DNA of 64,000 nt from Stanieria cyanosphaera PCC 7437 (GCF_000317575.1 NC_019748.1:2624501-2688500), one strand, 5' to 3'; shown: positions 28,804 to 38,558, numbered from the stretch's first letter. The notes: generated by a model not told the origin, from the sequence alone. Translations and numbers: made by a program.

Positions 28804-28975
28804 TATAGCAGTTCTCACGCTCTATCAGGTACATCCGTTCGATACTGATTGAGCGTTAATGGTTGATAGTTGAGACCTATGGTTAGTGCGCTTCGCTTAT
28901 GTGGATTATTCATCTCTCATAATTAGTAATTAGTAACTGGTAATGGTGTACCTTACCAATATGAGAAACGCTATA
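28804..28975. repeat. MITE-like dispersed repeat, copy C (172 bp)
   Basis: The left end TATAGCAGTTCTCACGCTCT leads to the AGGTACATCC stretch; the right end is CAATATGAGAAACGCTATA. The interior is shared with copies A, B and E (GTTGATAGTTGAGACCTA, GTGCGCTTCGCTTATGT). Its right end overlaps the stop codon of the minus-strand receiver gene. Confidence 0.8.
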
Positions 28976-29450
28976 TCAAGAAGGGAACTATCCGAAAATT
29001 AAAATTATTAGTTTTTTTTTCGTCCTCGCATATTTCCCAAGTTTTCAATCTGTTTTTCTTTTCAAAAATATTCCAATTCCAGCCACACATTTTCGAGATA
29101 TCAGAGGCTAAGGTAACCGTATTAAAAGGTTTAGTAATTATTCCTGCAACATCAGTAGCTTCTAATTCATTTAAAACTTTTGTGCTAACCATTGCTGTAA
29201 TAAAAATAATTGGAATAGTACGGGTAAAAGAATTATTTTTTAAAATATCATAAACAGTTAAACCATCTAGATCGGGCATAATTAAATCCAACAAAATTAC
29301 ATCTGGTATTTCTACTTCAGCTTTGGTAATTCCTTCTATTGCATTTGAAGCCGTTAAAACTGTCCAGTTTGTATTTCTTTGAAGAGCAACTTCGATCAAG
29401 ATTATATTATCTTGATTATCATCAATAAGCAAAAGTTTTATCGGTACCAT
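28971..29450 (-). CDS. Response regulator receiver protein
   Basis: A 159-residue single receiver domain. KLLLIDDNQDN forms the acidic pocket, DVILLDLIMPDLDG contains phospho-acceptor Asp55, and FITAM and ITKPF provide the Thr and Lys. After the domain the tail (LKTWEICEDEKKTNNFNFR...) does not look like an output domain. The last codons ATA TAG are inside the terminal inverted repeat of MITE copy C. The original gene may therefore have continued further, and the tail may be truncated or altered. A partner kinase is not adjacent. Confidence 0.85.
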   Translation of the reverse strand: MVPIKLLLIDDNQDNIILIEVALQRNTNWTVLTASNAIEGITKAEVEIPDVILLDLIMPDLDGLTVYDILKNNSFTRTIPIIFITAMVSTKVLNELEATDVAGIITKPFNTVTLASDISKMCGWNWNIFEKKNRLKTWEICEDEKKTNNFNFRIVPFLI

Positions 29451-29694
29451 TTTAATAAAATTGTGCTTTTTTTATAGTTATTACGATTAGCAAAAATAAT
29501 GAGGGGCTGAATCAATTTAAATTTGTTTTATCTCAATACTTTAGCTCAACAATATTATTTTTATGTTGAACAATTTTTGTTTATATTTCAGTACGATTAC
29601 GAACAAACATCTTAACAAAAATTAATCCAATTTCATTAAAAATATTTATGTATAGGTTTGGCACTGCCAAACCCCTATCCAAACTCAAAATGTA

Positions 29695-30378
29695 TTAAGC
29701 TAAGTTTTGACGATTAAGCATTAAATTTTCTGTTAACTTGGCAACTTCATTTAATTGTTTTTCTAGTTCATTTGCTCTTTTTTGATAGTTCCATTTTTTC
29801 ATCAATGCAGCTTTAGCTAAATCATCTCGATTTTTTTGCACTGCTGCTTGAGCAACTTTAGTCCAAGTATCTATTTCTTGACGAACTTGTTTATATTCTG
29901 GTTGAATTCTCTCCCAAGCATTTTTTAAATTTCCTAAAGCTTGATCTAATAATTGTTCAGAATTATTAGGATCTTTTCCTGATAAAGCTTCTTTAATTGG
30001 TTCGTAGAATTGATCGGTATTTAATCTACCAATAACAGGAATAAAATCTCTGATTTGTTTACTATCACTAATACCAGTTTTACACCAAGTAGCAAAATGC
30101 TCACAATTATTAAATAAAAGATTGTATTTTTGTTCTCCTAGTCTACTTTCTGCTCTTTCTACTACTACATCAACTATAAAGCTAAATCCTTCAACATATT
30201 GTTTAATATAAATCGGATTGCCTCTAGTAAAAACATTCAAAGAAGTCCGTTCAATTATTTCACTGGGTTTGCGGTAATGAATAACTGTATTATCACCGCA
30301 GTCAATACCGTGATGTTGATAGATACCATCAAAATTATAAAAATTTCTGTATACGTAAATCTGATCGCCTCTTGCCAT
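29695..30378 (-). CDS. LRAT (NlpC/P60-like acyltransferase) domain protein
   Basis: A 227-residue protein whose first ~110 residues match the lecithin:retinol acyltransferase fold. The catalytic His is in HHGIDCGDNTVIHY (His23) and the catalytic Cys is in the signature NNCEHFATWC (Cys92). Mammalian relatives are phospholipid acyltransferases or phospholipases. The C-terminal part (about 125-227) is a helical, charged extension with a predicted coiled coil (KRANELEKQLNEVAKLTENL). No signal peptide is present. It is divergent from the GT2-TPR gene with a 49-bp gap. The substrate in cyanobacteria is unknown. Confidence 0.85.
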   Translation of the reverse strand: MARGDQIYVYRNFYNFDGIYQHHGIDCGDNTVIHYRKPSEIIERTSLNVFTRGNPIYIKQYVEGFSFIVDVVVERAESRLGEQKYNLLFNNCEHFATWCKTGISDSKQIRDFIPVIGRLNTDQFYEPIKEALSGKDPNNSEQLLDQALGNLKNAWERIQPEYKQVRQEIDTWTKVAQAAVQKNRDDLAKAALMKKWNYQKRANELEKQLNEVAKLTENLMLNRQNLA

Positions 30379-30427
30379 AGGATAAGGTATTGGTGTTGAT
30401 AAGGTTCTAATTGATTAATAACAGACA

Positions 30428-31621
30428 ATGACTCAATTAAGTTTATGTGCGATCGCTCGTAATGAAGAAAATGCTTTACCTCGTTGTTTAGCTAGTGTCA
30501 AAGATGTGGTAGATGAAATGATTGTCTTGGATACTGGTTCGACGGATCGCACTGTTGCTGTAGCTGAGGAATGGGGAGCTAAAGTATACCATATGAAATG
30601 GTGTGATGATTTTGCTGTTGCTAGAAATGAAGCTTTAAAATACGTTCAAGGAGAATGGGTATTAGTTTTGGATGCGGATGAAACATTAGTACCAGAAATA
30701 GTCCCGCAACTAAAGCAATTAATGGCAGATCCGAAGAATTTAGTCATTAATTTAATGCGTCAAGAAATTGGTGCATCTCAATCTCCTTATTCTTTAGTTT
30801 CTCGATTATTTCGTCGCCACAACTTAATTAAATTTACTCGTCCTTATCACGCTTTAATTGATGATAGTGTCATCGAAATTTTAAAACAAGAATCACATTG
30901 GAATATCGTTACTTTAAATCCAGTCGCAATTCTTCATTATGGTTATCAAGCTGAAGCAATCAACTCGCTAGATAAGTATACTAAAGCCAGATTAATGATG
31001 GAAAAGTTTGTCGAAGTTCATCCTTATGACCCTTATGTTTGTAGTAAACTCGGAGCTTTATACATTCAAATAGGTCAAATAAAACAAGGAATAAAATTTC
31101 TCAAACAAGGTTTAAAATCTAATCAAGCCGAAGCACCAGTTTTATACGAACTGTATTATAGTCTTGGTAATGCTTATCTTAAACAAGGTAATTTTGCCAA
31201 AGCTCAAGAACAATATCAAAAAGCAATTTCTCAAAATATTTTACCCAAATTGAAAATTGGTGGTTATATTAATTTAGCAGGTTTACTACAAAATCTTGGC
31301 AAATTAACAACAGCAAAACAACTCTACGAAGCAGTATTAAAACTCGATCCCAATCTCGCGATCGCGTATTATAATTTAGGCATGACTTTAAAAGGATTAA
31401 AACAATATCCCGAAGCAATCAAAGCTTATCAAAAAGCAATTGAACTTGAACCTAATAACGCCGATGCATATCAAAATTTGGGAGTAGTTTATTATCAAGC
31501 TGGTTATCTGAAAGAAAGTTTAGAAACTTTTGAAAAAGCGATCAATCTTCATCAAACTAAGAACCCCAATGCAGCTACAAAATTACGTCAAGGTTTAAAA
31601 GGAATTGGTATTAATCTGTAA
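30428..31621 (+). CDS. GT2 family glycosyltransferase with C-terminal TPR repeats
   Basis: A 397-residue fusion. The N-terminal domain is a GT2 nucleotide-sugar transferase: LSLCAIARNEENALPRCLAS, VLDTGSTDRTVAVAEEW and the metal-binding VLDADETL near residue 80, followed by HYGYQ. Residues from about 190 onward hold TPR repeats, the clearest being AIAYYNLGMTLKGLKQYPEA and ADAYQNLGVVYYQAGYLKES. GT2-TPR proteins are frequent in cyanobacteria and may glycosylate proteins or lipids. The acceptor is unknown. Confidence 0.9.
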   Translation: MTQLSLCAIARNEENALPRCLASVKDVVDEMIVLDTGSTDRTVAVAEEWGAKVYHMKWCDDFAVARNEALKYVQGEWVLVLDADETLVPEIVPQLKQLMADPKNLVINLMRQEIGASQSPYSLVSRLFRRHNLIKFTRPYHALIDDSVIEILKQESHWNIVTLNPVAILHYGYQAEAINSLDKYTKARLMMEKFVEVHPYDPYVCSKLGALYIQIGQIKQGIKFLKQGLKSNQAEAPVLYELYYSLGNAYLKQGNFAKAQEQYQKAISQNILPKLKIGGYINLAGLLQNLGKLTTAKQLYEAVLKLDPNLAIAYYNLGMTLKGLKQYPEAIKAYQKAIELEPNNADAYQNLGVVYYQAGYLKESLETFEKAINLHQTKNPNAATKLRQGLKGIGINL

Positions 31622-31668
31622 TTAAGTAATTCTCAATTTTCCCCCAAAAAATCAAAAGGTTAATAGTA

Positions 31669-32436
31669 ATGAGCGATTCTCAATTAATAAATAGTTTAGA
31701 AAAAACCGATTATATTTATCAATATCCTTTACTAATTTCAGGTACATTAATCAAACGCTACAAACGTTTTTTTGCCGATATTCAACTCAATTCAGGAGAA
31801 ATAATCACCGCCCATTGTCCAAATACCGGTCCGATGACAGGAGTATGTACACCTGGAAGTTTAGTTCAAATATCAACCAGTAATAATCCTAAAAGAAAAT
31901 TACCTTATACTTGGGAAATGATTCAAGTAAATAATACTTGGGTAGGAATTAATACTGGCTTACCAAACAAAATAGTAAAACTTGCTCTACACCAAAATCT
32001 TTTTACTGAACTAACAGGCAGATATCAAACAATAGTTTCAGAAATTATTTATGGTCAAGATCAAAAAAGTAGGATTGATTTTTTATTAACAGGAACTTCA
32101 GAACAAATTCCTATCTATTTAGAAGTCAAAAACGTAACTCTTACTCAAAGAAAAATAGCTTTATTTCCCGATACTGTTACCACTCGCGGACAAAAACACT
32201 TGCGAGAATTAATCGCCTTATTACCAACCGCTCAACCTGTCATGTTGTATTTTATTAATCGCGGAGATTGTCTTAGTTTTGCACCTGGAGATAATTACGA
32301 TTTTCAATATGGAGAATTATTCAGAAAAGCAGTTATCGCTGGTGTAGAAATGTTACCTTACCGCTTTGAAATTAATCCCCAAGGTATTCGTTATTTAGGA
32401 AAAGCTCAGTTATTAAATAGCTCTCCTTCAATCTAA
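31669..32436 (+). CDS. sfsA: SfsA family protein (DNA/RNA nuclease, sugar fermentation stimulation)
   Basis: A 255-residue SfsA protein. Typical sequence includes RYKRFFADIQL, the CPNTGPMTGV motif, RKLPYTWEMI, and the nuclease-like RIDFLL...IYLEVKNVTL core followed by FPDTVTTRGQKHLREL, which resembles a PD-(D/E)xK active site. First described as a sugar-fermentation stimulator in E. coli, the family has been linked to nucleic-acid binding and cleavage. It is 48 bp after the GT2-TPR gene on the same strand. Confidence 0.92.
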   Translation: MSDSQLINSLEKTDYIYQYPLLISGTLIKRYKRFFADIQLNSGEIITAHCPNTGPMTGVCTPGSLVQISTSNNPKRKLPYTWEMIQVNNTWVGINTGLPNKIVKLALHQNLFTELTGRYQTIVSEIIYGQDQKSRIDFLLTGTSEQIPIYLEVKNVTLTQRKIALFPDTVTTRGQKHLRELIALLPTAQPVMLYFINRGDCLSFAPGDNYDFQYGELFRKAVIAGVEMLPYRFEINPQGIRYLGKAQLLNSSPSI

Positions 32437-32508
32437 AAAAATTTTAAAATTTTAATTACTTGATATACTAAAAAAAATTTACATAACTTAATACAAAATC
32501 AAAAATTT

Positions 32509-32934
32509 ATGACTCAATCAACAGCCTCAAATGTAAAATATGGCGAAAGACAGATTGCCGAAGGAGAACTTATTACCTTTCCAAATCCGAGAATCGGTAG
32601 AACTTACGAAGTTAATATTACTTTGCCAGAATTTACTTGCAAATGTCCTTTTTCTGGTTATCCAGACTTTGCAACTATCTATATAGCCTACTGTCCTAAT
32701 GAAAAAGTAGTTGAATTAAAAGCTCTCAAACTTTATATTAATAGCTATCGCGATCGCTATATTTCCCATGAAGAAGTCATTAATCAAATTTTAGACGACT
32801 TTGTGGCTGCTTGTGACCCGCTCAAACTAACCATTAAAGGAGACTTTAATCCCAGAGGTAATGTTCATACCGTGATTGAAGTAAATCACTGCAAAGATGG
32901 AAGTAGCGAAAACCCAAGTCAAAGAAAAAGTTAA
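32509..32934 (+). CDS. queF: NADPH-dependent 7-cyano-7-deazaguanine (preQ0) reductase
   Basis: QueF reduces preQ0 to preQ1 in queuosine biosynthesis. This is the short, unimodular form, 141 residues, with the T-fold. The active-site Cys and Asp lie in FTCKCPFSGYPDFATIYIAY, and ELKALKLYINSYRDRYISHE is the conserved substrate and NADPH region with its Glu. The downstream pathway enzyme tgt is encoded about 6 kb away in this window. Confidence 0.93.
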   Translation: MTQSTASNVKYGERQIAEGELITFPNPRIGRTYEVNITLPEFTCKCPFSGYPDFATIYIAYCPNEKVVELKALKLYINSYRDRYISHEEVINQILDDFVAACDPLKLTIKGDFNPRGNVHTVIEVNHCKDGSSENPSQRKS

Positions 32935-33001
32935 GGTATAAAAAAATAAGGAGATGAGAGGATTGATCCATCTCTATCTTCCTTAATCAATCATCTTCAC
33001 T

Positions 33002-34471
33002 TTATTTTCCAAAATATTGATTGCACCAACTGCCATGCAAACCATAGGGAATATGATGCTGAAGATGTAAAATAGCGGTTGCGCCAGCTTCAAGATTTTC
33101 TCCATCAAGAATCGCTAACTTAGAATAATGATTCGCTCCATCATAAACCAGAGTCATTACCCAACCCTCATCTTCTTTAGTTGCATTAGGTTTAGGAACA
33201 AAAATAGGTTCACTAACATAACCATGAGGAGCGAAAGAGTGAAGTTGCTTTACTCCAGTCTGCAAATCTAATTTTAAAATCCCTTGCAAAGGTGCATTGC
33301 CTGTAGCATGGTGAGCAGCACCTAACCAAAGATAGCGATATTCTCTACCAGCTTGGTTGGGATTAACATAAGGAAATTCACAACAACGACTTTCAACTAA
33401 AGTTTTTTCTACATTTCCATCAGATCGATCAATTGTAAATCGCCATAACTGTCCTGGTGCTAAAGCATCAAAATCCGTTGTTTTATAATCAGAATTTCGT
33501 TGCACTTGTGGTAAGGCTTCATAAGCTACCGAATCAATACAAACTTTATCTCCCACTTCAAAAGCATTAGCATGATGGAAGACAAAACCAGCTTCAATAG
33601 TAAAAGTTTTCACCTCTCGATGAGGAGGAGTGCGAGGAATCAAAATAATTTTAGTCGGTTGACTTGGTTTAAATTCAACACCTTCTCCTGCACCTTGTAA
33701 CCCCAATAAGTAAGGCAGTGGGTTAAAACTAACAGGATTTTGAAAAAAGATGCAGTAATTGGGGGTAATTGCAAAATCGTGAATAAAACAAAAACCAGGA
33801 GTAGAATGACTGTAACGACGCAACAACTTACCATCAGGAGCAAATTCGTAGAGAGTAATTTTACTCGATAATCCTGGTTCAATAGCAAAATTAACTAAAC
33901 AAGGTGCGCCATTATCTAACTGACAACTAGGATCAATCCAGGGATGGGCAGCAAACGCATTACCTGGTTGCAGTACACCATCAAGATAATCAATACTAAT
34001 CGTTTCTAAAGTCTCAGGATTTAAACGATGAGGTTCGGCTGCTTCCCACAAAGCTAATAATTTATCGCCCCAATAAATAATATTAGTATTGGCAATATTT
34101 TTTAACTTTAGATCGAAAATATTATTGAGCCAACCACCTGGTTTTTGCGTACCAAAAACACCCCGATAAAGGATTTTTCCTGCTTGTTGCTCTTTAACAT
34201 AACCTTCAGTGCGAACAAAACGGTTACGAAAATAAGCTTTACCGTTGTCAAAGTAAAAAGCACAAACCATACCATCACCATCAAAAGGATGATGAATCGG
34301 TGTACCTCCAATATCTAATAAACCAGGGCCATTACGAAACAGAGTTCCAGTTAATTCTACAGGAATACTTCCGTCAATCTTGGTAATTTCGTATTCGTAC
34401 TCATTAGGTTGAGATAAATAGCCTTGTCGCCATTCCTCATTGTTGTAAGATTTTTTATTAGTCAATTCCAT
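33002..34471 (-). CDS. Carotenoid oxygenase family protein
   Basis: A 489-residue seven-bladed beta-propeller non-heme iron oxygenase that cleaves carotenoids or apocarotenoids. Four iron-ligand histidines are identifiable in FAAHPW, FIHDFAIT, VFHHANAFE, and YGLHGSW at the C-terminus. IHHPFDGDGMVCAFYF near the N-terminus is the family signature. Length and motifs suit cyanobacterial apocarotenoid-15,15'-oxygenase/NCED-like enzymes, which make retinal or apocarotenals. The exact cleavage bond is not determined. It stands alone on the minus strand. Confidence 0.92.
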   Translation of the reverse strand: MELTNKKSYNNEEWRQGYLSQPNEYEYEITKIDGSIPVELTGTLFRNGPGLLDIGGTPIHHPFDGDGMVCAFYFDNGKAYFRNRFVRTEGYVKEQQAGKILYRGVFGTQKPGGWLNNIFDLKLKNIANTNIIYWGDKLLALWEAAEPHRLNPETLETISIDYLDGVLQPGNAFAAHPWIDPSCQLDNGAPCLVNFAIEPGLSSKITLYEFAPDGKLLRRYSHSTPGFCFIHDFAITPNYCIFFQNPVSFNPLPYLLGLQGAGEGVEFKPSQPTKIILIPRTPPHREVKTFTIEAGFVFHHANAFEVGDKVCIDSVAYEALPQVQRNSDYKTTDFDALAPGQLWRFTIDRSDGNVEKTLVESRCCEFPYVNPNQAGREYRYLWLGAAHHATGNAPLQGILKLDLQTGVKQLHSFAPHGYVSEPIFVPKPNATKEDEGWVMTLVYDGANHYSKLAILDGENLEAGATAILHLQHHIPYGLHGSWCNQYFGK

Positions 34472-34610
34472 TGTAAATAAACGTTTTGAGGCTAGATTTT
34501 TTTAAAGAATCAAATTAAGCTGATGTGCATAGAAAGCTAAATATTCTTTTAAAGCTTCTGCCCTCTGCCTTTTGCCTTTTCTTTACCAGTAACTTAAACT
34601 GCGTAACAGA

Positions 34611-36071
34611 TTATTGTTCTGGATTAAACTCTGAAGTCGTATTTGCCACAAATTCAGGTACTAAATCAGGCATATATGGTTGTCCCAAGTTTGCACCAGC
34701 AGCATGATGCCCCATTGCTTCTGCTGGAGGAAAAGATTTATCCGTTATTTGTTTAGGATCTGTAGCAGGTAGCCAACCCAAAAAGGGTAAAGGTAACAAC
34801 GTGGAAAGATTAGTAATAATTACCAATAGCCAAAGATTATCGAAATTAGTTTCTGTAATTCCTAACCAAGCTGTTAATAATGCCCCAATTTCATTAGATA
34901 ACAATCCAGATAAATTCCAAATCGACATCAACAAAGCAAATAAAGTTGCTTCTATTCCTTCAGGACATAAACGAGCGGATAATACTAAAACTGGCATCCA
35001 AGTAATTTGTCCCATCACCGTTAAAATCAAACTGTCCCCTAAACTAAACCAATGATCATCAATACCAAGAGCGCGATTGGTATGGGTAACTAACAATAAA
35101 GTAGTCATTCCTAATACAGCAGCAATTACTGTACTCCAACCAAGAATGATCCGAAAAGGAACTTGTTTGAGAAAACGTTGAAAAATAAAAATGCCCAGTA
35201 AAGAAGCAAAGCTAGTTACTAAACGCACTCTTCCTAAAAACTCTGGTTCAAAACCTAATTCATTGGTAGTAAAAAAGAAAAATGCTGAATCAGCAGTTGG
35301 AGTTGCTTGCCAAAGAAACAAGAAAGCAATGGGTAGCCAAATCGCTTTTTGTTTTAATGCTTTTCCTAGTTGCTCAATTTGACTTATAACGACTGGTTTT
35401 TCTGATTTGTCTTGAGAATCATCTTTCTCAATCTTTTCTTCTGCAATTAACCAAGCTACCGCAGATATGATTAAAGGAAAGGTGGCAGTAATTTCAAATA
35501 CTGTATTATTACTCAAATGTTGTAATAACCAACCACTTAAATAAGCTGTAATCAAACCACCTAAAGCAGAACATCCCCAACTTAAAGATTGTAGCGAACC
35601 TGCTTGTCCCAAAGATTCTGCTCTTGCTCTTTCAACTACCAACGAATCAACAATTACATCACTGATGGCAACGGATAAAGAAGTTAAAAGAATAGCTAAA
35701 GTGGCACTCCAGCCACTATCAACTACGGTAGCCAACCCGATCCAGGATAAAGTTCCTAAAAATCCTGATAAAATTAAATAAGGTCGCCGACGGTAACCCA
35801 AGATTGGTAAACCATCAGAAATAAACCCAAACACAGGTTTGATGATCCAAGGTAGAGAAGCAATTCCCATTAAAGCAGCCACCTCTGCCGGAGACAAACC
35901 CAAGTCATCTTTGAGAAAAAAACTGATTGCCAGGCGAGCTAATCCTAGTATCCCTTGAACAAAATAAACGGTTAGGATCGCAATCAATTCAGGAGTGGGT
36001 TCGTTGCCAAACAATAATTTTTCTTGCAAGATTTTTTTGACATCTGTTAATTCAAACTGAGTTACACTCAT
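34611..36071 (-). CDS. Folate/biopterin transporter (BT1/FBT family)
   Basis: A 486-residue, 12-helix MFS protein of the folate-biopterin transporter family, shared by cyanobacteria, plant plastids and trypanosomatids. Family features are FVQGILGLARLAISFFLKDD and LGLSPAEVAALMGIASLPWI in the first helices, the loop GFISDGLPILGYRRRPYLIL, and DVIVDSLVVERAR. The Synechocystis and Arabidopsis relatives transport folates. It is on the same strand as the carotenoid oxygenase, 139 bp upstream of it. Confidence 0.9.
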   Translation of the reverse strand: MSVTQFELTDVKKILQEKLLFGNEPTPELIAILTVYFVQGILGLARLAISFFLKDDLGLSPAEVAALMGIASLPWIIKPVFGFISDGLPILGYRRRPYLILSGFLGTLSWIGLATVVDSGWSATLAILLTSLSVAISDVIVDSLVVERARAESLGQAGSLQSLSWGCSALGGLITAYLSGWLLQHLSNNTVFEITATFPLIISAVAWLIAEEKIEKDDSQDKSEKPVVISQIEQLGKALKQKAIWLPIAFLFLWQATPTADSAFFFFTTNELGFEPEFLGRVRLVTSFASLLGIFIFQRFLKQVPFRIILGWSTVIAAVLGMTTLLLVTHTNRALGIDDHWFSLGDSLILTVMGQITWMPVLVLSARLCPEGIEATLFALLMSIWNLSGLLSNEIGALLTAWLGITETNFDNLWLLVIITNLSTLLPLPFLGWLPATDPKQITDKSFPPAEAMGHHAAGANLGQPYMPDLVPEFVANTTSEFNPEQ

Positions 36072-36309
36072 AAACTTTATTTAAGTTTTATTACTATTGT
36101 TAATGATAGGGAATTCTACTTATAACGGTTTATAACGTTAGTAATAAATTTATTGATTATAGTAGCTGAGATTAAGCTTGAAGATAATTTCAGCCCATCT
36201 TACCGCCAAGTTGTTAAGATTCATACTCTACCTTACTCTGACAGGTCAACATTAGCAGTAATCTAAAGACAAGAATAGATAATGATGAGGTTTTACTGAG
36301 GTTTAAGCA

Positions 36310-37158
36310 ATGCTTAAAAAGATTTTATATGCTGATTCGGGAGCAGATAATGCCCAAGATATGCTCAAAAGATTAATCGAGCTTCCTGCTTTAAAAGATT
36401 CAGAGCTATCTATTCTTCGAGTAGTCTCTTCTACAACTAAAGAAGAAGAAGAAGAAAGCACTCAACAAGCAGAAGCTAAAATCAAAGAGCTAATTACTAA
36501 ATTAGGTATTCGGGCAAACAAAGTTACCAGCATAGTTAGAGAAGGTGAACCTAAAACAACTGTTCTAAAAGTGGCTGAAGAAACTAATGCCGACTTAATT
36601 ATTATGGGTTCGCGAGGATTGGGTAAACTACAATCGATCCTTAGTAATTCGGTCAGTCAGTACGTTTTCCAACTAACAGACCGTCCGATGCTGTTGGTTA
36701 AAGATGATATTTATGTTAAGCGAATTAAAAGAGTAATGGTTGCATTGGATAAATCTCCTGCTGCTCAATATGCTCTTGATTTAGCTCTTTTTCTGCTCCA
36801 GGGTTATCAAGATGCAGAACTGTTTTTAACTCGCGTCAATCCTGACCTGAAAGCGGATATTAGCTTCTCTAAACAAGAAATGGAAGAAAACCCAATTTTA
36901 GCTCCTGCTGTTGCTAAAGCTAAAAGAATGGGCATCAATTATCGTTGCCTAGTTACAGGAGGAAAACCCGCCCAACAAATTCGTAATCTTGCTGAAGATA
37001 ATAATATCGATTTGTTAATACTTGGTTCTCCAGAACGTCGTCCTTCGATCGCGAAGAGTTTACCAGATCTAGACCGATTATTGGGTAGTTCTTTGTCTGA
37101 TTACATCCGTGTCAAAGCAGAATGTCCTGTACTGCTAGCTAGAAACGAAGAAATCTAA
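36310..37158 (+). CDS. Tandem universal stress protein (two Usp domains)
   Basis: A 282-residue protein made of two Usp repeats (about 1-137 and 138-280). The first ends with ATP-binding GSRGLGKLQSILSNSVSQYV; the second starts VMVALDKSPAAQYALDLAL and ends with GSPERRPSIAKSLPDLDRLL and a GSSLSDYI stretch. The nucleotide-binding G-2x-G-9x-G(S/T) pattern is therefore clear in the first repeat and weaker in the second. It is cytosolic and probably stress-related. A perfect ATCGCTCT/AGAGCGAT hairpin lies about 20 bp after the stop. Confidence 0.9.
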   Translation: MLKKILYADSGADNAQDMLKRLIELPALKDSELSILRVVSSTTKEEEEESTQQAEAKIKELITKLGIRANKVTSIVREGEPKTTVLKVAEETNADLIIMGSRGLGKLQSILSNSVSQYVFQLTDRPMLLVKDDIYVKRIKRVMVALDKSPAAQYALDLALFLLQGYQDAELFLTRVNPDLKADISFSKQEMEENPILAPAVAKAKRMGINYRCLVTGGKPAQQIRNLAEDNNIDLLILGSPERRPSIAKSLPDLDRLLGSSLSDYIRVKAECPVLLARNEEI

Positions 37159-37388
37159 TTTTCTTTGAAAGCAAGAAATCGCTCTAATCAGGAATGGTAA
37201 GAGCGATCTCGTCTGTGCTTGGCAATCTTCAAAAGAAGCCTAAGTACGTAAACAGTGAATTATTTTTTGAAAAAAAATCGCCCTGACATCACGAGCGATC
37301 GCATTTATGAATTTAAAAATTGAAGTAAGATAACAAATTAAATTTGCTTTTTAGACCGCAACTAGTTAGCTTACGTAGATTAAAAAGC

Positions 37389-37499
37389 CTAATCCATTTT
37401 AGAAGCGAACCAAACAGCCCACAATAACGTTAAAACAAACACTATAGTACCAAAAGTATTAATTAAAGTATGAAATTTATTAGAATCAATCAGAGTCAT
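37389..37499 (-). CDS. Small single-helix membrane protein
   Basis: A 36-residue peptide from the ATG at 37499: MTLIDSNKFHTLINTFGTIV, then FVLTLLWAVWFASKMD. It has a polar N-terminus and one membrane helix, the shape of small photosynthetic or NDH-1 subunits. I cannot match it to a named subunit (it is not PetN, PetM, PsaM, PsbY or Psb30 by their known sequences). A longer frame starting at 37610 exists but its upstream part looks non-coding. Confidence 0.5.
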   Translation of the reverse strand: MTLIDSNKFHTLINTFGTIVFVLTLLWAVWFASKMD

Positions 37500-37614
37500 A
37501 GTGTAACAGCAATACTTATAGAGCTTAAGCATATTGTAAAGTAAGCTAAAATAAGCTTGTAACAAAATCATTACAAACACATCAAAATAAAACAACGTAC
37601 CTAAGCACATTTGT

Positions 37615-38403
37615 TCATCTGTAACTAGATAGAATTCCTGTCAACAAACAAAGAATCAAAGCTTCACTCCATTCGACTACAGCACCGTAAGTATCGCCCG
37701 TATGTCCTCCCAATTGCTTCCTCAACCAAAATCCTGTTCCAAGTGCGATCGCACTACTCCCGATTAAAGCAATTAAAATACTTAACCATTGTTCGGGTGC
37801 TAGCCACCACCAAATTCCACTGATTCCTAATAATAAAACTAATCCCAATAAAACATCTTGAGGTAGACGAATGTTTTCTTGATGAAATGCGCCTTTACCA
37901 GTTTCCCTAAGATAAGGATAAAATGCGATCGCAATCACTTGCCCCCATCTCCCCCAACCAGCAGCCAGCATTAAAGCTAACCAACGATGATGATCGATCT
38001 CGCTCAAAGCTGTAGTTTTTAAACCTAATACAATTACGGCTGCCATTACTCCAAACGCACCAGTAACACTATCTTTCATAACTTCTAGGCGTTTTTGAGC
38101 ATCCATTACTGCCAAACCATCAGCAGTATCAATTACTCCATCTAAATGTAATCCTCCAGTAAGAGCAATCCAAGCTGTTATAATTAGCGCACTTCGAGTT
38201 AAATTAGGAAAGCTCAATTGATACAAACCCCAATCCAACAAACCTAAACAGCTACCAATGCCAATGCCAATTAATGGTATCCAACGAGCCAAACGTTGCC
38301 ATTCTCCTGTCCAGCTATTTGGTAAAGGAATAGTTGTATAAAAAACTACTGCACTTGCTAATGAACGAGTTAGTTGTTCGACTAAAAGCCGAATAAAATT
38401 CAT
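37615..38403 (-). CDS. cobS: Adenosylcobinamide-GDP ribazoletransferase (cobalamin synthase)
   Basis: CobS joins adenosylcobinamide-GDP and alpha-ribazole, a late step of B12 (pseudo-B12 in cyanobacteria) assembly. The protein has 262 residues and six or seven hydrophobic helices. Family motifs are FYTTIPLP near the N-terminus, GGLHLDGVIDTADGLAVMD with the metal-binding Asp residues, MKDSVTGAFG, and GGHTGDTYGAVVEWSEALIL at the C-terminus. No other cobalamin genes are in the window. Confidence 0.94.
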   Translation of the reverse strand: MNFIRLLVEQLTRSLASAVVFYTTIPLPNSWTGEWQRLARWIPLIGIGIGSCLGLLDWGLYQLSFPNLTRSALIITAWIALTGGLHLDGVIDTADGLAVMDAQKRLEVMKDSVTGAFGVMAAVIVLGLKTTALSEIDHHRWLALMLAAGWGRWGQVIAIAFYPYLRETGKGAFHQENIRLPQDVLLGLVLLLGISGIWWWLAPEQWLSILIALIGSSAIALGTGFWLRKQLGGHTGDTYGAVVEWSEALILCLLTGILSSYR

Positions 38404-38558
38404 AAATTATGATTGGCAAAAAAATTATTTAGCTAAAATTTCACAAAGTTATGTGGAAAAGTTGGGCTAAGATTGTTTCATATACTACTTTATTAAGAAA
38501 AATATTTGTCAAGCAATTAAGCCTTATTTTTAGATTGTAGAATTCTCAGATCTTATTT

